From assembly GCA_023429995.1 (NCBI GenBank), contig JAEZCE010000052.1:248001-312000 (forward strand): a DNA stretch of 64,000 nucleotides. Reading direction: 5' to 3'. The position numbers and the translations under genes were made by a program. A model generated the notes under the pieces. It was not told where the DNA came from and ran no database searches. It saw nothing but the letters and a program-made list of their open reading frames with translations. This stretch comes from Bacillota bacterium (GTDB lineage: Bacteria; Bacillota; UBA4882; UBA8346). Numbering within the stretch: the first letter of the stretch is position 1; each line of letters opens with the position of its first letter. Below, piece after piece: positions 8,406 to 17,409 of the stretch.

Positions 8406-9023
8406 TTATAAAAATATTTGCATGAAGTTATATAAGGAAAACCCAAGGATGATAAGGCCAGCTGAACGGTTGACCCAATGCAGCCATACCGGATTAAATT
8501 GATGACGTAAGAAGCCTATCCCGCCGCTGAGTAAAAGCCACCAAAGCATGGATCCGGTAAAAACGCCAACTACGATGGAAAAGGTTGAATGGTAATCTCT
8601 TTGGGCGGCGCCCACACCCAGTCCGGCGAAAACAGCGGTAAAAGAAAGTATTGTCATCGGATTGGTGATGGTGAGTAGAAAGGTCGAGGCATAAGCGTGG
8701 AGGATGTTTCCCCCCGTATTGGTTTCCGAGTTTGCAGAAGGAATGGCCCTGAAAGTTTTCCAACCTAAATAAAGTAAAAACAAACTACCTAGCGTATGAA
8801 TATAGAGTCGAAGGGTGATGAGAAAATCAGATACCGCGGTCAGGCTGAAAGCGGCGATTGAACCATAAATGGCATCGGCCGTGGCGGCGCCTAAACCTGA
8901 TATAAGCCCGATGATCATTCCTTGGGTTAAAGTCCGGCGAATGCATAAAATTCCAATAGGGCCAACCGGAGCTGCAATCGAAAATCCCAAAATGAGCCCT
9001 TTCATAAAAAAAGTAAAATTCAT
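8406..9023 (-). CDS. LysE/RhtB family amino-acid exporter
   Basis: The 205-residue membrane protein has about six hydrophobic segments. The N-terminal signature GFSIAAPVGPIGILCIRRTL, the LSGLGAATADAIYG stretch and TNPMTILSF in the middle are diagnostic of LysE/RhtB exporters, which export basic or neutral amino acids by proton antiport. It starts one base after the stop of the upstream lrp-type gene on the same strand, so the two form a two-gene operon. An Lrp regulator that senses an amino acid and controls its exporter is a common arrangement; the amino acid is not known. Confidence 0.85.
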   Translation of the reverse strand: MNFTFFMKGLILGFSIAAPVGPIGILCIRRTLTQGMIIGLISGLGAATADAIYGSIAAFSLTAVSDFLITLRLYIHTLGSLFLLYLGWKTFRAIPSANSETNTGGNILHAYASTFLLTITNPMTILSFTAVFAGLGVGAAQRDYHSTFSIVVGVFTGSMLWWLLLSGGIGFLRHQFNPVWLHWVNRSAGLIILGFSLYNFMQIFL

Positions 9024-9024
9024 T

Positions 9025-9492
9025 TTAATCCTCCTGTGGAAAATTCACGGGTAAAACAGGGGTTTCTTTGTTGGTTGACAAGATAATGGTAGTCCGGGTT
9101 TTTAAGAGTCCGGGGATGGACTTAATCTCTTCGCTGATCAAATATTCCAGCCGTTTGGTGTCAGGGCAACGAACTTTCAGAATGTAATCTTCCTCGCCGG
9201 CAATGTGGTGACATTCCAAAATTTCAGCCATCTTTTGGATTTGGTCCAGGAAGTGTTTTCGATGTTCGGGCCGATCCAGGGTTACCGATATGAACGCCGC
9301 TATGCCCAAACCGATGCTTTCGGGATCAACTAAAGCTGAGTATCCCTTAATGACGCCGTTTTCCTCTAATTTATGGACCCTTTCGGCCGCCGCCGGAGCG
9401 GATAACCCTAAAATACCTCCTAACTCAGCCCAGGTTGATCGTCCTTGTTTCATTAGATAAGTGATTAATTTGTAATCAAAGGAATCGAACAT
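9025..9492 (-). CDS. Lrp/AsnC family transcriptional regulator
   Basis: The 155-residue product starts with a winged HTH (DYKLITYLMKQGRSTWAELG, then LSAPAAAERVHKLEENGVIKGY) and continues with a RAM ligand-binding domain (AFISVTL, CHHIAGEEDYILKVRC). Lrp/AsnC proteins form oligomers that respond to amino acids. It is the first gene of an operon with the LysE-type exporter at 8406 and is read away from the LptD-like gene. Autoregulation is likely for this family; no clear Lrp operator was resolved in the AT-rich upstream region. Confidence 0.9.
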   Translation of the reverse strand: MFDSFDYKLITYLMKQGRSTWAELGGILGLSAPAAAERVHKLEENGVIKGYSALVDPESIGLGIAAFISVTLDRPEHRKHFLDQIQKMAEILECHHIAGEEDYILKVRCPDTKRLEYLISEEIKSIPGLLKTRTTIILSTNKETPVLPVNFPQED

Positions 9493-9523
9493 GAAAAACG
9501 ATCCTTTCGTAAGTATATTATAA

Positions 9524-9552
9524 ATAATACCTTATAATAAAAAGAAAAGCAA
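9524..9552 (-). promoter_or_regulatory. sigma-A-type promoter of the lrp-lysE operon
   Basis: On the minus strand, TTGCTT (9547-9552) and TATTAT (9524-9529) are separated by 17 bases and point into the lrp-type gene, whose start is 32 bases away. Confidence 0.5.
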
Positions 9553-9638
9553 TTATAACTTTTAAAAATTATTCATTGAAAAACGTCCGGGGGCTAATTA
9601 AATTTTGTCAAAAGGAATAAATTGGGGGAAAAGGCTTA

Positions 9639-9668
9639 TTGTTACATTTTGCCAATATGTGATATAAT
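9639..9668 (+). promoter_or_regulatory. sigma-A-type promoter of the LptD-like gene
   Basis: TTGTTA (9639-9644) and a consensus TATAAT (9663-9668) are separated by 18 bases, about 60 bases before the ATG at 9731. Confidence 0.5.
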
Positions 9669-9730
9669 TATCTTAATTTAAGGAAATGTTTGAATTAAAA
9701 ATAACCGTCAATGAACATTGAAGGTGCAAG

Positions 9731-11965
9731 ATGAAACGGACCCTGGGGATGGTCTGGCGGGTCTTGGTATTATTATTGATATTCCCTGCAACCTCTTGGG
9801 CTGAAAGCACACTGGCTAGAGTATCTGCCGACGAGGTAAATTATAACTACGAAACGGAGCAAATTGAGGCCTTCGGCAATGTAAAAATTGTCTATAAAAA
9901 TATTCAGATAGAGGCGGATTATGCTTTACTGGATCAAGAACAGGACAGTTTGCTCGCTGCCGGCTCCCTGACAGTGACCAATAACGGCAATGTTTATCAT
10001 GGGAATAAGTTTTTATATTTATTAAGAACGGAACAAGGATGGATTTATCCTTTACAGACGGAGATTAAGGATCCTAATATTGACGGAACCGCTTTTATGA
10101 ACGCTGCGGAAGCGTTTATTAACGGAGAAGATGTTCGGGCAAAGCACTCCACCTTCACTACTTGTAATCTTGAAAATCCCCATTATCATCTTTCTGCCAA
10201 GAATATTGACTATTACCCCCATGATGTTCTAATTATGCGCCATGTATGGTTTTATGAACATTCGGCACCTGTTTTTTATTTGCCGGTGCTTTATGTTTCA
10301 TTAGATGAAACGAAAGATAATTTCGCCGTCCAATGGGGTAGGAGCAATACGGAAGGGTTTTTTGTCAATACCCAATACTATTATTATCATTTCCCTTTTC
10401 AAAACCAATCGGGGAATTTGGAAATCCGGCTGACTGAATATGGCGGGAATTTATATGCCATAAGTCAGTCCTTTCCAACCTCTAAAACGGGTGCTTTTTC
10501 TCTTAAGACCGGACTCCTGGAAAAAAGCAATATGGACAATCCTGATGTCGGCGGTTATTCAAGGGATGATGGTGCTACTTATGAATCCCAATACGATGAT
10601 TATATGCTGGGTTTTTCATCCAAAAGAAATTTAAATTCGCATGTATCGGTAACTCAAGATTTTACCCATTGGTTTCATTATACGGAAGATGGGGAATTAT
10701 ATCCTAATAATACCTATAATCTTACAATTAGGGGTCAATCACCCTATCCCAGTCTATCCTTGACCTGGAAAGATCAATATGAAGATACTTACCGGACCGT
10801 TAATTTGGCGACCTATTGGAGTACAAACCCGGATAAAACTTCCAGTGTTAATCTAAATGGCCAATGGTATTATTATGGCTATTTAGATTCAGACGGCCTG
10901 TACCTGAATCGGTATTATACCTTGTCGGCCAGAAAAGATTGGAATTGGTCCAATTTGGCTCTTACGGTATCTGAAAACCGCAATTATTCCAATAGCACCA
11001 GCGGGACCAGCCTGTTACCGAACCTGATTTACACAATCCCCAAAATAACCTTGCCGGTTGTAAGCGACATTAAAATGGCAGCACAGTACACCAATATGGA
11101 AAAATACTCTTCATCTGGGGGAGCGTCGGATGGCCAACGTTACGCTTTGGGTTTCAGCAAATCGTCCGGTATGATTTGGGAAAGCGGTCCTTATTCTTTA
11201 AACAATGAAACCTATTTAAAATACCGCAATTTTGTCGTAAACGGGACAAAAAACGATTTGAACTCCCTCTCAACCCAGATGGTTTTGAGGGATCAATTCA
11301 CAATAGAATTTTATACCAGATTCGATGTAGGCTATGGAGTAACTTCCGGGGCGACTTGTTCCTACTTTGGTTATGATGGGGATGATGACCTTTCCGGTTT
11401 GTATGTACAAAACAGTTGGAATTATACGGGTGTGAAATTGAAAGCTTCGGCCGGTACAAAGTATAATTTTGAAACCAGGTATGCATACCCGCTAAATCTT
11501 TCATTGGATTGGGAAACGATTTCCACTGTGAATTTGACTTTCAGCACTATCTATTATTGGGGAGAAGGGGTAGGACAAACCGATTTAACGGTCAAATACA
11601 ATCCCAATTCAAATTATATTCTTTCACTTGGTTTGGGTTATAACTTTTTAGATTCGGATTCTCCTTGGACTTCCCGAAGCCTCCTGGCGGATATTTCAGG
11701 CAAAATCAGTACCCGCTGGAGTTATTCCATAGCAGCCAACTATAGTTATTTGGAGCAAGAGTTCTCAAAAGCCGAATATAATTTGATTTTTGATTGGCAT
11801 TGCCGGCAGATTGTTTTGCATTATGACGGGGTTGAAAAGGAATACTGGATGCAAATAATGATTAAAGCATTCCCAAATGATTCTATAAAACTAACCGGAA
11901 AGAATCCTTTGGATAATTTATTGAATCAAATCGAAAGCGAATCGATAACCAACAATATTCAATGA
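9731..11965 (+). CDS. LptD/OstA-like outer-membrane barrel protein
   Basis: The 744-residue product has a signal peptide (VLVLLLIFPATSWA, cleavage near residue 24). Residues ~28-115 form an OstA/LptA-like jelly-roll (RVSADEVNYNYETEQIEAFG). Next comes the conserved LptD junction: TFTTCNLENPHYHLSAKNI, then an Asp-containing turn and HSAPVFYLPVLYV. The remaining ~500 residues show alternating aromatic and polar strands typical of a large transmembrane barrel. In didermic bacteria LptD inserts lipopolysaccharide in the outer leaflet. No lptA/B/C/F/G gene is nearby and no lipid A gene is in the window, so the lipid cargo is inferred only. The protein indicates that the cell has an outer membrane. 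Confidence 0.8.
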   Translation: MKRTLGMVWRVLVLLLIFPATSWAESTLARVSADEVNYNYETEQIEAFGNVKIVYKNIQIEADYALLDQEQDSLLAAGSLTVTNNGNVYHGNKFLYLLRTEQGWIYPLQTEIKDPNIDGTAFMNAAEAFINGEDVRAKHSTFTTCNLENPHYHLSAKNIDYYPHDVLIMRHVWFYEHSAPVFYLPVLYVSLDETKDNFAVQWGRSNTEGFFVNTQYYYYHFPFQNQSGNLEIRLTEYGGNLYAISQSFPTSKTGAFSLKTGLLEKSNMDNPDVGGYSRDDGATYESQYDDYMLGFSSKRNLNSHVSVTQDFTHWFHYTEDGELYPNNTYNLTIRGQSPYPSLSLTWKDQYEDTYRTVNLATYWSTNPDKTSSVNLNGQWYYYGYLDSDGLYLNRYYTLSARKDWNWSNLALTVSENRNYSNSTSGTSLLPNLIYTIPKITLPVVSDIKMAAQYTNMEKYSSSGGASDGQRYALGFSKSSGMIWESGPYSLNNETYLKYRNFVVNGTKNDLNSLSTQMVLRDQFTIEFYTRFDVGYGVTSGATCSYFGYDGDDDLSGLYVQNSWNYTGVKLKASAGTKYNFETRYAYPLNLSLDWETISTVNLTFSTIYYWGEGVGQTDLTVKYNPNSNYILSLGLGYNFLDSDSPWTSRSLLADISGKISTRWSYSIAANYSYLEQEFSKAEYNLIFDWHCRQIVLHYDGVEKEYWMQIMIKAFPNDSIKLTGKNPLDNLLNQIESESITNNIQ

Positions 11966-12035
11966 ATTCATACGCATTCCGTTAAATTTAGGCAAAAATT
12001 TTTCCTGCAAAAGGAATTTAATTCATAGAATCGAA

Positions 12036-12064
12036 TTGATAAATAAAAAGTAATGGTATATTAT
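12036..12064 (+). promoter_or_regulatory. candidate promoter upstream of the small barrel protein
   Basis: TTGATA (12036-12041) and TATTAT (12059-12064) are separated by 17 bases. The start codon is 195 bases downstream, which would leave a long 5' leader in which I see no known riboswitch. Confidence 0.4.
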
Positions 12065-12259
12065 ATAAGCGGGTAATTTCGGCTCAAAATTCTTTTTGGT
12101 TTTATCATGGAGGATATCTTAAAGTTTTAACGACAATATCGGGAAATAATATCAAAACGCTTTCCCCTGAGAATTAAGGATTAACGCGTAAGGGATAAAA
12201 CGCAAAATTTTATTTTAAAATCAATATCAGGATTTACAACATTTATCAAGGAGGCCCAG

Positions 12260-12865
12260 ATGCGTAAAAAAGTAATTGGCAGGTTATATTTCAAAGGGTT
12301 ATTACTTGTTTGTACGATGATGGTGTTATTAGGGATCAACGTTGCTACTGTATTCGCCGCACCGTTTTTGGAAGAACCCGGAAAAATGAACGTTTTCTTT
12401 TCCTGGGATCATATGGGAAGTGGTGATTTTGGAGATAATAGTATCGGTTCTTTCAGGGGATCATCTTGCGGAATTGCTATTCCTGTCGGCTTTGCAACGG
12501 TTGGCGTAAAAACAACTTTTGATACATCCAAAAGGTATTATGAAATTTTTTCGGATTTCAACAGCAATGAAAGTTTGTTGACAAGCCTGTCGTACCTGCA
12601 CACCAAAGATAAATCCGATGATGGTATCGGTATATTTCGGGTAGCTGCCTTCAGGCCGTTAATCATGGATTCTGGAGGAATTGATCTCCTTTTAGGACCG
12701 GGCCTCTCGGTGATTACATCGGATAACGCAACAAATTTATCAATGTTTTTACAGGCCAAATCGAAATTTTATTTTATGGAAGGCAGTTTTTTTTATGCCA
12801 ACGGTTTGGTTGATTTTATGTATAAATCGACTGGTCTCGAGCTTGGAGTGGGATTTAGCTATTAG
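12260..12865 (+). CDS. small exported beta-barrel protein, probable outer-membrane protein
   Basis: The 201-residue product starts behind AAGGAGG and has a clear signal peptide (hydrophobic LLLVCTMMVLLGINVATVFA, cleavage near AA-PF). The mature part consists of short strands with alternating residues separated by turns (FFSWDHMGSGDFGDNS, GLSVITSDN, GLVDFMYKST) and ends ELGVGFSY, with an aromatic last residue as in many outer-membrane barrels. The size suits an 8-strand barrel. No family was recognised. The neighbouring LptD-like gene supports an outer-membrane location. The function is unknown. Confidence 0.6.
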   Translation: MRKKVIGRLYFKGLLLVCTMMVLLGINVATVFAAPFLEEPGKMNVFFSWDHMGSGDFGDNSIGSFRGSSCGIAIPVGFATVGVKTTFDTSKRYYEIFSDFNSNESLLTSLSYLHTKDKSDDGIGIFRVAAFRPLIMDSGGIDLLLGPGLSVITSDNATNLSMFLQAKSKFYFMEGSFFYANGLVDFMYKSTGLELGVGFSY

Positions 12866-12910
12866 TCATTGAATGGATTCAGGAGAATAATCTACATAGG
12901 CATAAACAGA

Positions 12911-13021
12911 GGCTGTTCAAAAAGTACTTTAGAATCAATGAGATATACGATATGGTGATGAACACAGCAATTTATATGTATTGTATATTTTAATCAATAA
13001 AGTTACTTTTGGAGCAGCCCC
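12911..13021. mobile_element. MITE-like inverted-repeat element
   Basis: About 110 bp. The left end GGCTGTTCAAAAAGTAC and the right end GTTACTTTTGGAGCAGCC are imperfect inverted repeats, and the inner arms (AATCAATGAGATATACGATA on the left, TATTGTATATTTTAATCAAT on the right) also pair partly. The left arm matches the left arm of the element at 58891 (AATCAATAAGAAATACAATA), so both are members of one family. No coding capacity is present. Mobilisation would need a transposase from elsewhere; none is in the window. Confidence 0.65.
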
Positions 13022-13240
13022 TTTATACTTTTTTGGGGAATGAGCCGAAGGGTGATTGATTAACGGGGAAAAATTAATTTAACCGCTAAATGAAAATCCT
13101 CAAAAATTTGAATGGTTATTTGGAGATTCAAAGAAAATTCAAATTTAATGGAACGATAATATTGATAGAACAATGCACCTCTGTCTGCATGGTAAGAATC
13201 TCTAATAAGTTCAATGGTTTCATTGATTACAGGAGGTAAA

Positions 13241-14854
13241 ATGAAAAAGATAGCATTACAAGTTAAAACTGCAGCCTTAGGAATACTTGTTTTATCCTTT
13301 TGGGTTTTAAGCGGGTTCGTGGGGGATGCAAGTACGATTAAGTCGCTTATCTCACCGGGTGAGATCGATATTTTGGGGAAGGGATTCAATTCCCTGAACC
13401 GCAATTTTATTTCAGATGATAAATGTTTAAAATATAGCACCAATATTGATAGTAGTTTACCAGGAATCATGACTAGCACGGCTTATTATTTCGTTGATTC
13501 CAAAAAGGAATTGGAAGACAAGCTTTTAACCAATTTCTCCTCCAATTCGGGGGCTCCGGATTCAACATTAAAATCACGAATTACCGATTCGATTATCAGC
13601 AATACCTCGTTTTCGGCGGATAAAATTACCCTCATCGGATATTGGAAACAAGAAGATAAAAAGTTTTTTTCCGGTGAATTGCCGATCATGACGGATGAGG
13701 GCCTTTCTATTTTTAAAAGTAATCCCAAAATTTTTTTTAAAACGTTTGGTGATAAGTATGTAAGCGCAGTAACTTTTGGGAAAATGTTTTTTGTGATTTA
13801 CCAAGCGGATATTTCGGATTTTTCATCTTATTCAACCCGGGCGAAGAATGCGATTAAACGGGCAATGGAGCTTAACCTGAAAAAAATATTCGGGGTCCGG
13901 TTGTCAGCGCAAGAATCGGCTTTTGCCGGAGAAAGATTAGGGGATGTAAATATCCGAAGCAGTGTGTTCGGAACCAATCTCAGTAATAATTCGGGTCCAT
14001 ATACCAATGATGATTTTAGAGACTTATTAAAGAGGGCTAATGCAGGTCCTCCTGAAATTATTACGTGGGAATTAAAGGATTATACGAATATAGACAATCG
14101 CCCGGAAGAACGTTTTTATAATATTACTGATTATTTGAATATGGCTGATGAATGGTACAAACACCTGGCCTTTATGAATTATATGATTGCTAATTCCAAG
14201 CTGAGTTTTGATTTATTGTCGGAGTGCCGCTTAAACGTTGATAAAATTAATGAGCAACTGGAAATAGTTCGGAAGCTCGATTCGGATGCCCGAGTACCCA
14301 GTACCAGAGAAAACGCTAAATTCGAGGAATTATATAAGAAATACATTCGGGAAATGAAAATTAGTCCCAAGACATATATGTTGCCTCCCTCCGGCAAGTC
14401 ATTGGAATTGGATTTAAGCGGGATCAATGACGTGGAATCCATCAAAATAGATTGTGACATCAAAGGAAGAAGGATTCTTTTCGGATCAAACAGTAAACCA
14501 ACATATATTGTTCTTTATATTGTTGATGAAGATGGCAATTTGTCGGAAGTGGGAACCACTCCGGTCTATTCATCCGTAACAGCCACTTTATATGATGGAA
14601 TTAAACTTTGTGATAAGTTCAAAATCGGTGTTTTGGATCCAAAGAGCAGACCCGGAGATAAGCCTGATCCATGGGCAACTCCAACCCCAACACCTCCTCC
14701 CGCGGGACCTGGAATCGGTGGAACACCTGGAAGAGGGGTTTATTTTGGAGGGTTCGGAGCTCCTGAATTGAAGATAACTTGTTCATATACAGAGAAAGTT
14801 AATGATATTATCTGGGCTTATTTGCATAACAAGGATAAGGCTAAAAGCAGGTAA
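13241..14854 (+). CDS. secreted protein with a possible MACPF/CDC-like signature
   Basis: The start at ATG 13241 is chosen because AGGAGG (13230-13235) precedes it; an in-frame ATG at 13214 lies before that site. The 537-residue product has a signal peptide (LGILVLSFWVLSGFVGDAS). Near residue 170 the stretch FKTFGDKYVSAVTFGKMFFV resembles the MACPF signature Y/W-G-T/S-H-F/Y-x6-G-G, and an early GKGFNSLNRNFI is at the place where MACPF proteins have a G-x-G-Y/F-N motif. The following helices (AKNAIKRAMELNLKKIFGVR) would fit a TMH segment. The C-terminal quarter has a Pro/Thr/Gly linker (TPTPTPPPAGPG). This is a weak fold-level call; the key His is replaced. It could be an unrelated exported protein. 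Confidence 0.45.
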   Translation: MKKIALQVKTAALGILVLSFWVLSGFVGDASTIKSLISPGEIDILGKGFNSLNRNFISDDKCLKYSTNIDSSLPGIMTSTAYYFVDSKKELEDKLLTNFSSNSGAPDSTLKSRITDSIISNTSFSADKITLIGYWKQEDKKFFSGELPIMTDEGLSIFKSNPKIFFKTFGDKYVSAVTFGKMFFVIYQADISDFSSYSTRAKNAIKRAMELNLKKIFGVRLSAQESAFAGERLGDVNIRSSVFGTNLSNNSGPYTNDDFRDLLKRANAGPPEIITWELKDYTNIDNRPEERFYNITDYLNMADEWYKHLAFMNYMIANSKLSFDLLSECRLNVDKINEQLEIVRKLDSDARVPSTRENAKFEELYKKYIREMKISPKTYMLPPSGKSLELDLSGINDVESIKIDCDIKGRRILFGSNSKPTYIVLYIVDEDGNLSEVGTTPVYSSVTATLYDGIKLCDKFKIGVLDPKSRPGDKPDPWATPTPTPPPAGPGIGGTPGRGVYFGGFGAPELKITCSYTEKVNDIIWAYLHNKDKAKSR

Positions 14855-14903
14855 ATAAATACTGTGTTATCGGAGCGTATATATAATAGAATGTCCATCA
14901 ATG

Positions 14904-14941
14904 AAAAGATATACAATATTATGTATGTCTTTTCTTTTTTT
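14904..14941. terminator. terminator between convergent genes
   Basis: AAAAGATATAC (14904-14914) pairs with GTATGTCTTTT (14923-14933), followed by a T run to 14941. It ends the MACPF-like gene and lies 40 bases from the stop of the last gene of the germination operon. Confidence 0.65.
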
Positions 14942-14981
14942 TGACTCCTTAGGCTTTTCTTATTAATTTCCGGAAAGCGGA

Positions 14982-15197
14982 TTAATATTTCAGATGCAAA
15001 ATGTCCTCGATTACATATTTGATGAACAGCATTGGACTCGGTATCTGGACACCTAAGACATATAACAGGCTTAAAATGAATGCTATGGTATGAAAAAAGG
15101 AAAAGGCAATAAGCTCCCGCCAATATTTTTCCTTTAAAAGAATTGGTATTTGGAAAGAAGCAACCAAAATAAAAATAATAATTATTAGAAAGGTCAT
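14982..15197 (-). CDS. small membrane protein at the end of the germination operon
   Basis: The 71-residue product has two hydrophobic helices (FLIIIIFILVASFQIPILL and FHTIAFILSLLYVLGV) joined by KEKYWRELIAF, ending with PSPMLFIKYVIEDILHLKY. Small proteins with this layout occur next to gerB genes in clostridial germination operons. It starts 16 bases after the stop of the last gerB paralog on the same strand. Its role is unknown; an accessory subunit of the receptor is plausible from position only. Confidence 0.65.
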   Translation of the reverse strand: MTFLIIIIFILVASFQIPILLKEKYWRELIAFSFFHTIAFILSLLYVLGVQIPSPMLFIKYVIEDILHLKY

Positions 15198-15213
15198 TGG
15201 CTTTTTTAAATTT

Positions 15214-16311
15214 TCACCCTTTCTTCGGCAGATTGCGTATTTTGGTGATAAACATAGTTAAAACCGGAAAGATATGTACAAAAGGGCTTGTAAACATAAT
15301 TCCGGTATTTTGAGAGGTTTTAAAGTGTTCCCCCATGGAAGGATATACGATAATCGCCAGAATGATGGCTACACATCCCAGCGGAAAAATTAGGGGGGAA
15401 TAGGTTCGTAAGCAGAGCAACTGTGACAATAATAATATAACTCCGTAAAATAGAATACTGCATTTAAAAAACATTCCCAAGATATACCCGGCCGCGAACA
15501 AAATATCCATTCGGGATAAAAATCCAAAATTAATCAATCGGACTACTTGACAAGACGGAGAAAGCAAGAAAGCTTCGGTATCGCCAAGAATAGCCGTGTT
15601 CCGGATGGAAATAACCATGAACAGCGCCGCTCCCAATAATAAACCGGATAAGGTAGCCGTTGCCGTATGTTGATTGCCATGTAATGCAAGATAGATGGTA
15701 AGAAAGACGACCAATTCTCCAAAGGGGATTTCAGTGATGATTTGAACGCCGTGCAAAAAATTTTTGAATGATAATGATAATTCTCCTAAGGGCAGAAGAT
15801 TGGAAAAATTTATCTTGGTAAACAGCATGAGAGTCGCGCTGATGACGAATAAGATGACGGTGCCGACGATAAAAGGACAAATTCTGGCCAATACCTCGAT
15901 GCCGTTCCAAACAGCATAAGCGCAGGTAAAAGTGAAGACAATTAGAAAAACTTCTAAAGGGGTATCCCGCATAAAAAACGTGGTATAGAAGTTTCCCAAG
16001 TCTCTGATGTTAAAAGATAGGGTCAGTAAAAAGTAGCCTAGATATAATATGGAAATAGTCGTACCCAGATAAGTGCCATAAACCATCCGGTTAATCAAAG
16101 CGAAGTTCTTACCGGGGAATCTTTTGGCCAACCAGGCAAAGATATATACGAAAGGAACAATAAATACCAAACCGGACAGTATCACCAACCACGTGTTATG
16201 TTTGACCAGATTCGATGCAAAAGAGGTCAACAAAATCGACCCTTCAATAAAACCGGTGATTAAAAGGAATAGCTGAAAATCCGAAATTTTGCCTTGTTCA
16301 ATATTCATCAT
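15214..16311 (-). CDS. gerB: spore germination permease, GerB family (copy 3)
   Basis: The 365-residue product has about ten membrane helices of the APC-like GerAB family (endospore germination permease). It starts MMNIEQGKISDFQLFLLITG, the standard start in which the IS..Q motif precedes helix 1, and ends ITKIRNLPKKG. GerB subunits sit in the inner spore membrane and bind germinants. This is the third of three tandem paralogs; its start is directly adjacent to the stop of copy 2. It differs from copies 1 and 2 throughout, so it arose by an older duplication. Confidence 0.9.
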   Translation of the reverse strand: MMNIEQGKISDFQLFLLITGFIEGSILLTSFASNLVKHNTWLVILSGLVFIVPFVYIFAWLAKRFPGKNFALINRMVYGTYLGTTISILYLGYFLLTLSFNIRDLGNFYTTFFMRDTPLEVFLIVFTFTCAYAVWNGIEVLARICPFIVGTVILFVISATLMLFTKINFSNLLPLGELSLSFKNFLHGVQIITEIPFGELVVFLTIYLALHGNQHTATATLSGLLLGAALFMVISIRNTAILGDTEAFLLSPSCQVVRLINFGFLSRMDILFAAGYILGMFFKCSILFYGVILLLSQLLCLRTYSPLIFPLGCVAIILAIIVYPSMGEHFKTSQNTGIMFTSPFVHIFPVLTMFITKIRNLPKKG

Positions 16312-17406
16312 TCATCGGTATCCTTTCTTTGGCAAATTGCGGATTTTGGCAATGAATAGCGATAAAGGTGGAAAAATAAATATGAGAGGGAAAAAGTACA
16401 TAATCTCAACATTTTGAGCACTTTGAAGATGAGCTGGTGATGACGGATATAAGATAATCCCTAAAATAATCGTGATGCATCCCAAAGGAAAGAGCATTGG
16501 TAAATATGTTCGCAGCTCGAGTATTTGGGAGAAGAATAATGCAGTAACATAAAATAAGACGCTGCATTTCAAGAATATCCCGAAGGTATGCCCGGCCGCG
16601 AATAAGATATCTAGCCTGGATAAAAACCCGAGATTAATCAGCCGGGCAACCTGAAATGATGGCGAAACCAACAGGGCTTCGGTGTTGCCGAGCACAGCCG
16701 TATTCCGTATGGTAATAATCATAAAAAAGGCTGCCGCTAATAATAAAGCGGATAAGAAAGTCTTTACCTTCGGCTTATTATCACTTAAAGCAAATGCGAG
16801 GGGTAGAACAACTATCAATTCTCCAAAGGGAATTTCGGCGATGATCTGGGTGCTGTGAATAAAATTTTTGAATGTTAGTTCTCCGATGGGGAGAAAATTG
16901 GAGAAATCCATCTTGGGAAGCAACATAAAAGTAGTGCCGATAATTACGAGGGAAACATAAGTTATGATAAAGGGTGCGATTCGGGCCAACACCTCTATGC
17001 CTTTCCAGGATGCATAAGCACAGACGCAAGTGAAAATAATTGAAAAAACCTCTATGGGGGTGTCCCGCATAAAAAAATTAATATAAAAATCTCCTACATC
17101 TTTGATGTTTAAAGACAAGATTAGCAAAAAATAACTTAGATAAAAAAAGGAAATCGCTGTACCCAAATAACGGCCATAAACAATCCTGTGAATCCGGGCA
17201 AGATTTAAACCGGGAAATCTTTTGGCAAGTGAGGCGTAGATATAACAGAAGGGAACGATGATTGCCAGGCCGGATAATATCGTCAGCCAAGCGTCGTGTT
17301 TGGCAAGATTGGATACAAAATAGACTAAAAAAGTGGATCCCTCAATGAAGCCCACTATCAGAAATATTAATTGTGAACTCGATATTTCCCCTTTTTCAAT
17401 GTTCAT
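16312..17406 (-). CDS. gerB: spore germination permease, GerB family (copy 2)
   Basis: The 364-residue multi-pass membrane protein starts MNIEKGEISSSQLIFLIVGF and ends FIAKIRNLPKKGYR. It is clearly the closest relative of copy 1 (shared HSTQI.AEIPFG, GIEVLARIAPFI and LYPSS/A.AHLQSAQNVEIM stretches). It starts 3 bases after the stop of copy 1 and its own stop abuts copy 3. Tandem gerB copies may form alternative receptor complexes with one GerA/GerC pair, widening the germinant range; this is inference. Confidence 0.9.
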   Translation of the reverse strand: MNIEKGEISSSQLIFLIVGFIEGSTFLVYFVSNLAKHDAWLTILSGLAIIVPFCYIYASLAKRFPGLNLARIHRIVYGRYLGTAISFFYLSYFLLILSLNIKDVGDFYINFFMRDTPIEVFSIIFTCVCAYASWKGIEVLARIAPFIITYVSLVIIGTTFMLLPKMDFSNFLPIGELTFKNFIHSTQIIAEIPFGELIVVLPLAFALSDNKPKVKTFLSALLLAAAFFMIITIRNTAVLGNTEALLVSPSFQVARLINLGFLSRLDILFAAGHTFGIFLKCSVLFYVTALFFSQILELRTYLPMLFPLGCITIILGIILYPSSPAHLQSAQNVEIMYFFPLIFIFPPLSLFIAKIRNLPKKGYR

Positions 17407-17409
17407 GAT

